Source: a virus. From it: a DNA stretch of 59,592 nucleotides. The stretch is from positions 1 to 59,592 of the IMG/VR virus record IMGVR_UViG_3300021976_000014; one strand, 5' to 3'. Numbering within the stretch: the first letter of the stretch is position 1; each line of letters begins with the position of its first letter. Of the stretch, positions 1-8,222 are shown in pieces. The translations under genes and the position numbers were made by a program. Below the pieces are notes generated by a model, which saw only the letters and a program-made list of their open reading frames with translations, was not told the origin of the DNA and did not search any database.

Positions 1-186
1 CTCCCCTTGTGTGCCGCGCTGTACGGTTTCGACTGTTTGTCCGTTTCCTAAATTCCGGGACAAATACAGACAGTGAAATACCTTTATGTTCAACCGCCGT
101 GGATACTTACCGGCCTGAATATCGGCGCACATCGCTATAGGCATGCGTCAATCACTGCCTCGTCGCCCACAGTCCGGAGGACTGGC
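1..186. other. left-end non-coding leader
   Basis: No gene with a plausible start precedes the endolysin start at 187. The stretch holds an imperfect dyad, TTTGTCC (36-42) with GGACAAA (58-64), extended outward by CTG/CAG. It could be an operator or a recombination site; nothing else supports either. No convincing -35/-10 pair is visible. If the molecule circularises, this leader joins the palindrome-rich right end. Confidence 0.4.
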
Positions 187-870
187 GTGCCCTACCTCAA
201 CCGCTCTCTGACCAACTTCCGCGCCGCCGTCAACACCAAGTACCCGAGGCGGGATAAGCAATCCGATGGCTGGATTGGCGACGAAGCCCACCAGGCCACC
301 GATTCGGATCACAATCCTGACTCTGACGGCAGTGTAGACGCCTGGGATATGGATGTCGACCTCCGCAGCGGCGATGACCCGGCCGCTATTGAGTCGCTGA
401 AGGCAGTCTTCCAGAGGCACCCAGCCAGCCGTTATTGGATTCACAACCGCTGGATAGCCCACCGAAGTACCGGCTGGAAGCGACAGCCCTATCGCGGTTC
501 GAATCCCCACGACAAACACGTCCACTGGAATTCGGACCAAGCCAACGAAACAAACAACTCCCCCTGGATTTTAGGAGAACACATGGCAGTTACCACTACC
601 GAGATGGATGGCGTAGCCGACATGGTCTGGTATCGCGACACGGACCCTGATGCTGAGGTAAACGAACCTGCTTGGGTTGCACTGCACAACGCCCGCGTCG
701 ACTCCGCAGCCGCCCTTGCGATCGTACGTGGCCTCGAAGGTCGGCCGGTTCCAGGTGTAATCACTGTGGACGCCTCTGCTGTTGCTACGGCGCTTGCGGA
801 GAACGTCACTTTCTTAGCTGCTGTTGCGAAGGCCGTTAACGACGACACGTCCCGCCGGCTGGCTGCGTAA
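187..870 (+). CDS. endolysin, M15-type zinc peptidase
   Basis: Cell-wall hydrolase expected to cut the peptide part of host peptidoglycan at lysis. The open frame extends upstream, but GTG at 187 has GGAGG at 176-180 and gives 227 residues, so that start is preferred. The N-terminal domain has the M15/VanY-like zinc pattern: His42 in SDHNPDSDG, Asp residues in AWDMDVDL (about 54-58) and His111/His113 in HDKHVHW. The C-terminal third (from about residue 133) is Ala/Val-rich and is probably a wall-binding or oligomerising segment. It has its own internal ribosome site. The stop overlaps the next start by one base. The holin candidates are 23 kb away, so lysis genes are split unless the genome is circularly permuted. 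Confidence 0.8.
   Translation: MPYLNRSLTNFRAAVNTKYPRRDKQSDGWIGDEAHQATDSDHNPDSDGSVDAWDMDVDLRSGDDPAAIESLKAVFQRHPASRYWIHNRWIAHRSTGWKRQPYRGSNPHDKHVHWNSDQANETNNSPWILGEHMAVTTTEMDGVADMVWYRDTDPDAEVNEPAWVALHNARVDSAAALAIVRGLEGRPVPGVITVDASAVATALAENVTFLAAVAKAVNDDTSRRLAA
573..585 (+). promoter_or_regulatory. internal ribosome site and ATG within the endolysin gene
   Basis: AGGAG at 573-577 is followed after five bases by an in-frame ATG at 583. It would start a separate product of about 95 residues equal to the endolysin C-terminal region. This site is as strong as those of true gene starts in this genome. Some known endolysins make a separate C-terminal fragment from an internal start. Confidence 0.5.
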
Positions 871-1085
871 TGAACTTCGGTGAAGCTCTTGTGGAGCTGC
901 GCAACGGCACTCACGTAACCCGCGCCGGCTGGAATGGCCAAGGGATGTACGTCGCTATGCAGATCCCAGACCGGCAGAGCAAGATGCGCAAGCCCTACCT
1001 CTATATGTGTCCTGTCGATGGCAATTTTGTCCCGTGGGTCGCGTCTCAGTCTGATCTGCTCGCAGACGACTGGCAGGTTGCGTAA
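870..1085 (+). CDS. Tad2-like anti-Thoeris protein (DUF2829)
   Basis: A 71-residue protein matching the DUF2829 pattern: MNFGEAL at the start, then VTRAGWNGQGMY, a PYLYM strand and VPWVASQSDLLADDW at the end. Proteins of this family are now known as Tad2. They bind the signal 1''-3' gcADPR made by ThsB TIR proteins, so ThsA stays inactive and Thoeris defence fails. The two conserved tryptophan segments used for ligand binding in the family are present. The ATG overlaps the endolysin stop (TAATG) and its own stop overlaps the next ATG, so the genes are translationally coupled. Ligand specificity cannot be read from sequence. Confidence 0.75.
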   Translation: MNFGEALVELRNGTHVTRAGWNGQGMYVAMQIPDRQSKMRKPYLYMCPVDGNFVPWVASQSDLLADDWQVA

Positions 1086-1741
1086 TGCTCGATACCCCAA
1101 TTGACGTCGCCGCGACGCTCGCTACGTTCGCAGAAGGCTCTTACGTTCAGGTGCACGACGGTTTGCAGATGTGGAAGCACCCTGACGACCTCGCCAGGCT
1201 GAAAGCCGTGATCGCCGCTACGAAACCCTCAGTGATCGTTGAGACGGGAACGAAGTGGGGTGGTAGTGCTGCTTGGCTCGCCGCTCAAGGCGTAGACGTC
1301 GTCACAGTCGACTGCAACCCCAACGACTCTCTAGAAGCCCGTAGGCGCCCCTCCAGCCGGGTTACGTACCTCTTCGGGGATTCCGTTGACCCTGCCGTCC
1401 TGGAGTCTGTGAAGGAGTCCGTAGGCCGGCGGAAGACCATGGTGATTCTCGACTCCGAGCACGCCTCAGGGCATGTCTTGAAGGAAATCGAAGCCTACGG
1501 GCCCCTCGTGTCGCCTGGCTGCTATCTCGTCATTGAGGACGGCATTTTCGACCTCACCACCGACCACGCACTGAAGAGTCGTGGTGGCTTCAGGATTCCC
1601 ACTGAGGGAGGGCCACTGGTGGCTGTTGAGAAGACTGTCGCCAACGACCCAGCTTGGAAGCGAGACACCCAGATCGAAGCATTGACGCCTCTATCACACA
1701 ACCCCGGCGGCTGGTGGATTCGCCAGAAGGCAAAGAGGTAG
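1085..1741 (+). CDS. CmcI-like SAM-dependent methyltransferase
   Basis: A 218-residue Rossmann-type protein of the cephalosporin-hydroxylase/CmcI family. These enzymes O-methylate sugars or related hydroxyls. The SAM site is VETGTKWGGSA (about residues 52-62), followed by acidic strand end VVTVDCNP. A catalytic-like stretch VILDSEHASGHV and the strand YLVIEDGIFD follow. Two glycosyltransferases lie just downstream, so methyl-capping of a glycan on the virion is the likely role (inference). The ATG overlaps the previous stop. A distant alternative is a host wall-sugar modifier that blocks superinfection. Confidence 0.7.
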   Translation: MLDTPIDVAATLATFAEGSYVQVHDGLQMWKHPDDLARLKAVIAATKPSVIVETGTKWGGSAAWLAAQGVDVVTVDCNPNDSLEARRRPSSRVTYLFGDSVDPAVLESVKESVGRRKTMVILDSEHASGHVLKEIEAYGPLVSPGCYLVIEDGIFDLTTDHALKSRGGFRIPTEGGPLVAVEKTVANDPAWKRDTQIEALTPLSHNPGGWWIRQKAKR

Positions 1742-1743
1742 AA

Positions 1744-1953
1744 GTGGCCCCTGAGGAAATTGACAACCGATTCGTGTATCACCCCCCGACGGACGATAAG
1801 ACCAGGGAGACGCATGAGTTTGTGAGGACAACCTTCCGGTTGGCGGCTGAGACCATCAACAACATCCTTCCGGAGGGCCGGGAGAAGGCTATAGCGATGA
1901 CGAAACTAGAAGAGGGTATGTTTTGGGCTAACGCCGCTATCGCGCGGACCTAG
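1744..1953 (+). CDS. Acb2/Tad1-hairpin family anti-defence protein
   Basis: A 69-residue protein starting at GTG 1744, with AGAGG at 1734-1738; a longer open frame upstream overlaps the methyltransferase and is not used. It shows the short signature of the Acb2/Tad1 helical hairpin: FVYHPP near the start, then an Arg-rich helix, PEGREKAIAMTKLEE and FWANAAIAR at the end. Acb2 forms hexamers that soak up cyclic di- and trinucleotides from CBASS; some members also bind gcADPR. Lying three genes after the endolysin and beside a Tad2-like gene, it makes a small anti-signal island. Family membership looks firm; ligands are inferred. Confidence 0.75.
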   Translation: MAPEEIDNRFVYHPPTDDKTRETHEFVRTTFRLAAETINNILPEGREKAIAMTKLEEGMFWANAAIART

Positions 1954-1960
1954 CAAACCA

Positions 1961-2031
1961 ATGGGCTTGGTGTAGTGGTAACACAGCGGTCCCCAAAACC
2001 GTTGACAGGGGTTCGATTCCTCTAGCCCGTG
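1961..2031 (+). tRNA. trnW: tRNA-Trp (anticodon CCA)
   Basis: A 71-nt cloverleaf. The acceptor stem ATGGGCT/AGCCCGT has one T-G pair and discriminator G2031. The D-stem is GTGT/ACAC. The anticodon stem GCGGT/ACCGT carries loop CCCCAAA with CCA at 1993-1995. The T-stem AGGGG/CCTCT carries loop TTCGATT. Position 33, normally U, is C here. The G discriminator fits Trp identity. CCA is not encoded. The 3' end overlaps the convergent gene 2022-2417 by ten bases. Confidence 0.85.
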
Positions 2032-2417
2032 CTCTGGCTATTTACGCCTTCTTTCCTCAGTGCGTATTGTTCAGCCAGCCACGCCGCGACATCTACACGG
2101 TCAACTACGGTCCATGTATTCGGGGCACCGTCGCTGAGTGTGCGAACCACCAACCCGACGTCAGCGAGACGCCTGAGCGCGGTTTTCGCTTTGGTCGCAG
2201 ACACCCGTCCCTTGCTACCCGGACCTACGCGGTGTGCCCTACTGCGCCCCGGCTCGGTTCGACGGTCTCTCACCGTGCCTTGGACTCCATAGAAGTCCTC
2301 GAAGAAATCCGCGATCTCCTCGGTTGATCCCTTGCCCTCTAGTGCTAGGAGTGCAACAGCAGCTCTCAGCGCCCATCCTGGCGCAACGCGGTCGTCCTGT
2401 GTCATTCCCGTTGCCAT
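2022..2417 (-). CDS. predicted winged-helix DNA-binding protein
   Basis: A leftward 131-residue protein inside an otherwise rightward block. ATG at 2417 follows GGAGGT with a seven-base gap. Two helical segments (about residues 15-45) and a later segment KAKTALRRLADVGLVVRT followed by a beta-wing-like NTWTVVDRVDV resemble a winged helix-turn-helix domain. The middle (about 50-75) is Arg/Gly-rich and probably flexible. It may regulate the neighbouring rightward genes or the integrase. Its last codons are complementary to the 3' end of the tRNA. No specific family was recognised. Confidence 0.55.
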   Translation of the reverse strand: MATGMTQDDRVAPGWALRAAVALLALEGKGSTEEIADFFEDFYGVQGTVRDRRTEPGRSRAHRVGPGSKGRVSATKAKTALRRLADVGLVVRTLSDGAPNTWTVVDRVDVAAWLAEQYALRKEGVNSQSTG

Positions 2418-2473
2418 CTAGCACACCTCCATGGACACAAAATGGCTTGCAGACTACCAATCGAGGAATTTAG

Positions 2474-3160
2474 TTGTCAAATCTCGTCATTATGGTGCCT
2501 ACGAAGGGCAGGCCACACGCCGTGGAGCCTCTGATGGAGGCTTTTCGAGGCACTTCCACCGCAGACAGCTCCGTCCTGCTGATTCTGGACGACGAAGACC
2601 CGAATCTAGAGTCTTACAAAACCGAATCGGCGCGTCTTTCCGTCGAATGGGCTATTCAGGACGGCCACAACCTTATAACCGGCCTGAATTTCGGCTACAG
2701 GGCTGTTTCTGATGCCTTCGCGGTCGGATTCATGGGCGACGACCACAGACCAATCACCGTCGGGTGGGATACGGAGTACCTGAAGGCTCTCGCCGACCTC
2801 GGGACGGGGATTGTCTACGGCAACGATCTCCTACAGGGCGAGGCATTGCCTACACAGGTCGCGATGACCGCTGACATCCCTCGTGCCGTCGGTTTCTTCG
2901 CCCCGCCGGGGTTGGTCCATCTCTACTGCGACGACTACTGGAAAGCACTCGGTGAGGGCGCCGGGTGTCTGAAGTACCTGCCATGTGTCACCGTCAGGCA
3001 CATCCACCCCGCTACGGGCGAGATCGAGTGGGATGCCCACCACCGACGGGTTAACGCCCCTGAGATGTACGTCAAGGACTCAGGCTCCTACCGAGCCTTC
3101 AGGATCGCTGGCGGCCTCCAGATGGCCGTAGACGCCGTCAGGGGGCTCAGAGAGCCATGA
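2474..3160 (+). CDS. GT-A-fold glycosyltransferase
   Basis: A 228-residue protein with a family-2-like nucleotide-sugar fold: an N-terminal strand VIMVPTKGRP, a DDEDPN segment, and GFMGDDHRP at about 88-96, which looks like the metal-binding DxD position. TTG at 2474 is preceded by GAGGA (2463-2467) and is preferred, because the later ATG would cut the first strand. Its stop overlaps the next ATG (ATGA), so the two glycosyltransferases are coupled. Likely role: adding sugar to a virion protein or to a lipid-linked carrier. Acceptor unknown. Confidence 0.65.
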   Translation: MSNLVIMVPTKGRPHAVEPLMEAFRGTSTADSSVLLILDDEDPNLESYKTESARLSVEWAIQDGHNLITGLNFGYRAVSDAFAVGFMGDDHRPITVGWDTEYLKALADLGTGIVYGNDLLQGEALPTQVAMTADIPRAVGFFAPPGLVHLYCDDYWKALGEGAGCLKYLPCVTVRHIHPATGEIEWDAHHRRVNAPEMYVKDSGSYRAFRIAGGLQMAVDAVRGLREP

Positions 3161-3765
3161 GTGTAGGTATCGTCCTGCCGTGGCGGGACACGAGCCGTGA
3201 AAGGGCAAAGGCGATGGATACCGTCGTGGCCACCCTCAAGGATGTGCTACCGGAGGCTGTGTTGATCCCGGCCGACAGTTGGCACCAGGATTTCAACAGA
3301 GCCGCCAGCCGGAACGTCGGCGTCCGTGAGGCTCAAAAGCTCGGTTGTGGGGTCGTGGTCGTCTGTGACGCCGACTCCATTCCCGAGGCGGCTCCGCTAC
3401 GTGACGCCATCGCTGGCGCCCCTGACGGGCTCCTGCATCTCCCCTACACGAGGTTCGTCAGCCTCTCCCCGAAGGGTACGGCGCAATACCTGTCTGCGAC
3501 GCCTTGGTGGCTCTGTCACAGCATCCTTGATTGGGGAGACTCCGTGGGTGGGTGTTGGGTGATGACGCCTGAGGCTTGGTTTGCTGCCGGCGGGCAGGAT
3601 GAGCGGTTCTTGGAATGGGGTTGTGAGGACACCGCTTTCAAGGTCGACTGTGACAACAAGCTGGGTGCCACCGTTCGCCACGGCGGCACCCTCGTACACC
3701 TCTACCATCCAGCTACGCGGGAACTGAAAGATCCTGCGACAGCCCTCCTAGCGGAACATCTGTGA
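3157..3765 (+). CDS. glycosyltransferase, galactosyltransferase-like C-terminal motif
   Basis: A 202-residue GT-A protein. VVVCDADSIPE (about residues 66-76) is the DxD-type metal site. The segment GGQDERFLEWGCEDTAF (about 144-160) is the hallmark of GT7/GT27-type C-terminal domains, followed by conserved VHLYHPA. The ATG at 3157 overlaps the previous stop. The last 53 bases run against the 3' end of the leftward integrase. It presumably works with the preceding glycosyltransferase and the CmcI-like methyltransferase on one glycan. Confidence 0.7.
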   Translation: MSVGIVLPWRDTSRERAKAMDTVVATLKDVLPEAVLIPADSWHQDFNRAASRNVGVREAQKLGCGVVVVCDADSIPEAAPLRDAIAGAPDGLLHLPYTRFVSLSPKGTAQYLSATPWWLCHSILDWGDSVGGCWVMTPEAWFAAGGQDERFLEWGCEDTAFKVDCDNKLGATVRHGGTLVHLYHPATRELKDPATALLAEHL

Positions 3766-5548
3766 AGCCGAGATCCACGTTTCGCCCGAGCGCCCGAGGC
3801 GCTATGTCCTTCGGAATGGCCATGGCCATCCACATCCCCCGGTCATACGAGAAGCGGATGATGTCGGTTTCGGGACTCATGGAAACTTTAGTCCAGTCTG
3901 GCTGTTCCTCGCTCGTAGCGGCGTAAACCTTGATGCCAGCTTCTATCAGCATCATCCTTTGATCCAAGGTACCCTGTTTAGTCCAGTCCTCTGCATAGGT
4001 GGTGCCGACGCTACGCGTCTCGTACCCGGCATCTCGGGTGGGAGCCGAGGATAGTTCTTCGATCCTCGCCTCTAGCGCCTCGATCTCCTCTGTGTACACC
4101 TCCTGGACGGCAGGAGACTTTCCAGCGGACATCTTGATTGTGTCGCGAAGCTGTGACTTTGTTTCTAGAAGCTCTGCTTCGAACGACACCCCGGGTACGA
4201 ACATCCTCGCCAGCCGATCATGTGGTCCGATGATGTCGAGAAGTAGATCTTCGACCTTGAGGTCAAGTTTATTGATTCGGATGTACTTCGCGATGCAAGT
4301 TCCTTCGATCACCTTGCGAGCCTTCGGAATGGTGGTCTTCGCGCATCGGTAGTAGCCGTATTCCCCGCCGGTCTTCACTCGGGTGGTCCGGAAGGCATAT
4401 AGCGGTGAGTTGCAGTGAGCACAATAGCCAACGTCCAGCAGTAGCGAGTCTTGGCGTCCTCGGTACTTGCGACGGTTCACGCCGTCAAGCGCGTGCTGTA
4501 GGCGCTCCCACTGTTCCCGAGTAATGATCGGGTCGGCGCGGAGTACTGGAGCGGCGTTGGCATCCCTAACAGTCTTGTCGTCGTACGGCGTCTCGCCGAA
4601 GAGTGTTCGACTCCGGAGCGTCCGCTTGACAGTGCCTCCGGTCCACACCATTTTGTGAATAAGTCGTTCGCCTTGGGCTACGGGTTCTCCGTGGTCGACT
4701 GCCCACCGCCCCCCGCGCGGAGACTTCTCTACCGAGTGAGCTTCGCCGGTCGGATCGGTGATGACGAGGTGATCCTTCTCGATCGCCGTTACGATACCGC
4801 TCACGGGAGCGGTTGAGACTGGACGGGCTTGCGACTTATCTCTTGCCTTAGACTTCTCCATCTCGGCTTCCTTGGGTGCGGGTATGCCCTCTGAGTTGAG
4901 CCACACCGCGATGTCCTCAGCGGAGACTTTGTTCATTGCCTTCCTGATCATCTCTTCGGCATATGGAGCCAGCTCGGGGTTACGAATGAGTCGCTGGTTG
5001 TTCTCCCCATCCGCCTTGGTGGGAATGAGGTAGAAGAGATGCTTCCCGCCCGTCCAAAAGCCGTTTTTGACAAGATACTTCTTCGTCTTGCGGTTGCGGC
5101 TGAGGATACGGTTGGCTTCCATCTCCCCGAAGAAGGCGAACATGTAGGCCATAAACTGCACCATCGGGTCTTCGGGGCCGTTGCGATAGTCGAGAATGAA
5201 CGGTGCTCCGCTAATACCGTTGACAAAGTAGATGATCTTCCGGTGTTTGATAGCAAAGTTGCTCAGCGCAGCGAGGTCTTTCATGCTCCGGACGCCCCGG
5301 TCAGCATGAGCCCATATGATGCCCTGGTAGTGGTGTTGTCGCTCTGGGGTCAGCCATGGCCCGATACCGGGTCGCTCGAAGGGGTCGAGCGAGATTGCGG
5401 AGACGTCGAGGTCTTCAGCCCAAATCGTTATCCTAGCCGGGATCTTGGCAGCGTATGCTTTGATATCGTCGCGCTGACTCTGCGGCGACGTCGAGGGGTC
5501 TAGCTCTCCGCCGTGCTTGGAGAGCCTGAGGCCGGCTAGAAGGTCCAT
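3713..5548 (-). CDS. int: large serine integrase
   Basis: Site-specific recombinase for integration and, with a directionality factor, excision. With ATG 5548 (AGGA nine bases upstream) it has 611 residues and the nucleophile falls at Ser10 in LRLSKHG, the standard position. The catalytic domain continues with ERPG and the variant HADRGVRSMKDL. The recombinase domain contains an unusual inserted stretch (about 226-300). A zinc ribbon uses Cys376, Cys379, Cys402 and Cys418, followed by a coiled coil (about 455-500). An open frame reaches 5758, but that stretch encodes two perfect stem-loops and is probably not translated. The 3' end overlaps the glycosyltransferase end. Confidence 0.88.
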   Translation of the reverse strand: MDLLAGLRLSKHGGELDPSTSPQSQRDDIKAYAAKIPARITIWAEDLDVSAISLDPFERPGIGPWLTPERQHHYQGIIWAHADRGVRSMKDLAALSNFAIKHRKIIYFVNGISGAPFILDYRNGPEDPMVQFMAYMFAFFGEMEANRILSRNRKTKKYLVKNGFWTGGKHLFYLIPTKADGENNQRLIRNPELAPYAEEMIRKAMNKVSAEDIAVWLNSEGIPAPKEAEMEKSKARDKSQARPVSTAPVSGIVTAIEKDHLVITDPTGEAHSVEKSPRGGRWAVDHGEPVAQGERLIHKMVWTGGTVKRTLRSRTLFGETPYDDKTVRDANAAPVLRADPIITREQWERLQHALDGVNRRKYRGRQDSLLLDVGYCAHCNSPLYAFRTTRVKTGGEYGYYRCAKTTIPKARKVIEGTCIAKYIRINKLDLKVEDLLLDIIGPHDRLARMFVPGVSFEAELLETKSQLRDTIKMSAGKSPAVQEVYTEEIEALEARIEELSSAPTRDAGYETRSVGTTYAEDWTKQGTLDQRMMLIEAGIKVYAATSEEQPDWTKVSMSPETDIIRFSYDRGMWMAMAIPKDIAPRALGRNVDLGFTDVPLGGLSQDLSVPA

Positions 5549-5675
5549 AGCAAATGATCCTACATCATCATTGGTGGTTCCTGGTGACCAGCAGGGCGAG
5601 CTAATGATGAAGGGCTCCGCAGAAGAAACCCCCTGGTCAGAGCCGGCGCCCGCCTTCCTCGCCTGATCGGTTGTC

Positions 5676-5693
5676 GGCGCTCCGGAGAGCGCC
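5676..5693. repeat. perfect 7-bp stem-loop
   Basis: GGCGCTC (5676-5682), loop CGGA, GAGCGCC (5687-5693). It lies five bases before the terminator-like stem-loop, in the presumed untranslated region upstream of int. Confidence 0.6.
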
Positions 5694-5697
5694 ACGC

Positions 5698-5734
5698 TAG
5701 CCCGACCCTCACCACGAGGGCGGGCTATTTCTTT
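5698..5734 (+). terminator. rho-independent terminator, rightward
   Basis: A 12-pair stem with a single bulged A (5705), loop ACCAC, followed by TTTCTTT. It would stop rightward transcription coming over the integrase locus before it enters the virion operon. On the other strand there is no T tract. Confidence 0.65.
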
Positions 5735-5795
5735 GCCACCCGATACCCGATTTGCCATTTCTCTTGCACCCCATTCCGATTAAGTAGCCCATCTA

Positions 5796-5824
5796 TTCGA
5801 CTCTAAAAGCTGCGTCCATAGTAC
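5796..5824 (+). promoter_or_regulatory. possible late promoter for the virion operon
   Basis: TTCGAC (5796-5801) and TAGTAC (5819-5824) are separated by 17 bases and lie 26 bases before the small terminase ATG. Match to the sigma-70 consensus is only fair, but the position directly after a terminator is right. Confidence 0.35.
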
Positions 5825-5849
5825 ACCACACCCCGACCCCGGAGGTTCA

Positions 5850-6323
5850 ATGAGCGACCGCAAAGACGAAGACCGCGTAAACCGCAACCCTTTAATTCAC
5901 AACATCGGAAACCTCCAGTGGGACGGCGTCAGGCGTGGCGCAGAGCTGCCCGAAGGCTACGAATGGTGCGACATGACGCAGCGGTGGTGGAATATCTGGC
6001 GAGACAGCCCTCAGGCAATGATGATGTCAGAGACCGACTGGCAGGAAATGCTCCTGTCCGCCAGGCTCCATAATTACATCTGGGGAATGCATATGGTCGT
6101 TGACAAGACCAACGGTGGGTTTATCTACACCGACTGCGACCCCAAGGACGCTAAGGCTTGCGCCTCGGAACTCCGGATCAGGCTCGAAAAGATGGGAGCC
6201 ACGATCAAAGACCGTGGCTCCCTCGGAATGCGTATCAACACCGGCCCGGCGGATGTCACGGCCGAAGCCGAGAAGATCACCAAGCAGTCCGCAGTTAACT
6301 ACCGCGACGCCCTAGGCGCCTAG
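5850..6323 (+). CDS. terS: terminase small subunit
   Basis: A 157-residue DNA-recognition subunit of the packaging motor. It carries the pattern common in actinophage small terminases: a WCDMTQRWWNIWRDSPQA stretch (about 40-57) then ETDWQEMLLSARLHN. The ATG follows GGAGGTTCA. It is the first gene of the virion operon. The large subunit follows after an oppositely oriented small gene. The C-terminal part is charged and may contact the motor. Confidence 0.7.
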   Translation: MSDRKDEDRVNRNPLIHNIGNLQWDGVRRGAELPEGYEWCDMTQRWWNIWRDSPQAMMMSETDWQEMLLSARLHNYIWGMHMVVDKTNGGFIYTDCDPKDAKACASELRIRLEKMGATIKDRGSLGMRINTGPADVTAEAEKITKQSAVNYRDALGA

Positions 6324-6548
6324 CTAGTTCGGGTCCGGCTCCGGCGGGAAGTAGTCGGCGAATGGAACGATGTTCCCCACCGCCTTGACGGATTGGTTCA
6401 CCCCCGGCTTCTCAAGCCATTCGATAACGAGATAGTCCTCCCCTTTGTACTGGTAGGCATGCCGGAAGACCCCCCTGCGGTTGGAGTTGGTGTCTTCCAC
6501 CATCCGACCTTCCTCGAAATCGAGCAGGGTGAAGTCTGGTTTGGGCAT
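6324..6548 (-). CDS. small leftward gene between terminase subunits
   Basis: A 74-residue acidic protein with no recognised family. It reads against the virion operon, with an excellent ribosome site (AGGAGGTT at 6554-6561) and ATG at 6548. Its stop abuts the small terminase stop (palindromic CTAGCTAG). Strand-rich segments EDYLVIEWLEKPG and VGNIVPFADYF suggest a small beta domain. An antisense transcript here would cover the terS-terL junction. Confidence 0.6.
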   Translation of the reverse strand: MPKPDFTLLDFEEGRMVEDTNSNRRGVFRHAYQYKGEDYLVIEWLEKPGVNQSVKAVGNIVPFADYFPPEPDPN

Positions 6549-6654
6549 GGATCAACCTCCTAGAGCCCGGTCTCCGTCGGCGGTGATGAGTGTACGCCTC
6601 GCGCCCGGCCGGATGGAGCGGTTCTGGCAAAAATAAGTAACTCCTGGAGAGTTT

Positions 6655-8205
6655 GTGCTGCTCAACGATCGACCCCTTCCGGAGCTGAGCTTGGGTTGGG
6701 GGGTCCTTGACTGGTGCTCCGCCTACCTAAGCCAGCCAGACGGAATCAACAAAGGAGATACCTGGCGGTTCACTAACGAGCAAGCCCGATTCCTTGTCCA
6801 TTTTTACGCAGTGAACGAACACGGCAGATTTCTTTACCGCCGAGCCATCCTAGAGAGGGTAAAAGGGTGGGGAAAGTCCCCCCTTGTAGCGGCGGTTTGT
6901 TGCGCTGAGTTGCTGGGTCCGGTGTATTTCGATGGCTGGGATTCCGAAGGGAACCCCGTCGGAAGACCATTCCCGACTCCGCTAGTCCAGATCGCCGCTA
7001 TCTCTGATAGCCAAGCCGACAACACCATGAGCCTCGTCGGTGCGATGCTCGCCGACGGCGAAGCCGCCAATGAATACAACCTTGATATTGCCCTCTCTAG
7101 GGTTCTGGTTCCTGGTGAATTGCGAAAACTAGAGAAGGTAACCGCCTCACCGAGAGGCCGCGAAGGTAACCGTGCAACATTCATCTGCGCCGATGAAACG
7201 GGGCTTTGGGTACCGGCGGAACATGGACCTCAGCTAGCGGAAGCACTCCGCCGGAACCTAGGCAAAATGGGAGGTAGGTCAATTGAGACCACCAACGCTC
7301 CCGCGCCTGGCGAAAACAGCGTAGCTGAGGAGTCTCATAGGTACTGGACGCAGATCCAAGAGGGTCGGTCCTTTGATGAGTCACTGTTGTTCGACTCCGT
7401 CTCTGTGCACGTAGATGACATCTACGACAGAGCACTAGCGATGCCGGCGCTAAAGACCTGCTACGGCGACGCCACATGGGTTGACCTAGAGCGCATTTGG
7501 CAGGAAATCAACGACCCATCCAACCGAGAGTCCACTTGCCGGCGGTTCTACTTCAACGAAATGACAATCGGTGAATCAGGTTGGCTAAAACCCACCGAAG
7601 TGTACTTCTGTCGAGATGAAAACCTCAGACCACTAAAGAAGTCCGACCGAATCGCTATCGGATTCAAAGGTGCCGTCAGGAACGGTGCTGGCGCTGTTGT
7701 GGCTTGTCGACTCAGAGACCAGGCGCTATTCGTGCTTAAGGTCTGGGAGAAGCCCGATGACGCTCCGCGCGATTGGGAGGTCGATTACGTCGCTGTCGAC
7801 GACTTCGTTCGGAAGCAGCTAGAGAAGCGAGACGTCTATTTCGCGTACGCCGACCCCCATCAGTATCAAGACATCGTTGGTCGGTGGGCAGCGGATTTCG
7901 AAGACGTCTTTGAAGAATTCTGGTTGTCGAGCAAAACGAAAGCCGGGAAAGCAATTGAGCAACTAGAGAGTGCGATCAAGACACAGCGAGTCATCTGGAA
8001 GGACCAACCTGATCTCGAACGACACATCCTCAATTGCCATATCCAAGAAACACCTCAGGGGGATCTCCTACGGAAGGAGACCGCCGATAGCAAGCGATAT
8101 ATCTCGGTGGCCCAAGCCGCCGTACTAGCTCTTGAGGCATGTAAAGAGGCTATTGAGCGTGGGGGCCTGGAGCCCGAGGCGGATAGGACTTTGTATGCCT
8201 ATTAA
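6655..8205 (+). CDS. terL: terminase large subunit
   Basis: Motor ATPase and nuclease for packaging, 516 residues, GTG start with GGAG just upstream. The Walker A-like site is RVKGWGKSP (about 68-76); Walker B with catalytic Glu is FICADET (about 176-182). In the nuclease half the family normally reads GFDGS then DDSTAL. Here it is GFKGA with Lys338, then NGAGAV. The second acidic position is kept (Asp400 in YADP), but the third (usual IDA) is Ser484. Two of the three metal ligands therefore appear to be missing. The rest aligns well, so the call is secure but the nuclease status is doubtful. Confidence 0.88.
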   Translation: MLLNDRPLPELSLGWGVLDWCSAYLSQPDGINKGDTWRFTNEQARFLVHFYAVNEHGRFLYRRAILERVKGWGKSPLVAAVCCAELLGPVYFDGWDSEGNPVGRPFPTPLVQIAAISDSQADNTMSLVGAMLADGEAANEYNLDIALSRVLVPGELRKLEKVTASPRGREGNRATFICADETGLWVPAEHGPQLAEALRRNLGKMGGRSIETTNAPAPGENSVAEESHRYWTQIQEGRSFDESLLFDSVSVHVDDIYDRALAMPALKTCYGDATWVDLERIWQEINDPSNRESTCRRFYFNEMTIGESGWLKPTEVYFCRDENLRPLKKSDRIAIGFKGAVRNGAGAVVACRLRDQALFVLKVWEKPDDAPRDWEVDYVAVDDFVRKQLEKRDVYFAYADPHQYQDIVGRWAADFEDVFEEFWLSSKTKAGKAIEQLESAIKTQRVIWKDQPDLERHILNCHIQETPQGDLLRKETADSKRYISVAQAAVLALEACKEAIERGGLEPEADRTLYAY

Positions 8206-8222
8206 CCCTTGACGGGAGACGT

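Larger units (their letters stand above)
5549..5849. other. integrase upstream region, possible attP zone
   Basis: About 300 bases between the integrase start and the small terminase start. Serine-integrase attP sites usually lie directly beside int, so this is the most likely place, but no core dinucleotide can be assigned without a host junction. It holds two stem-loops (5676-5693 and 5698-5734) and a possible rightward promoter (5796-5824). Confidence 0.4.
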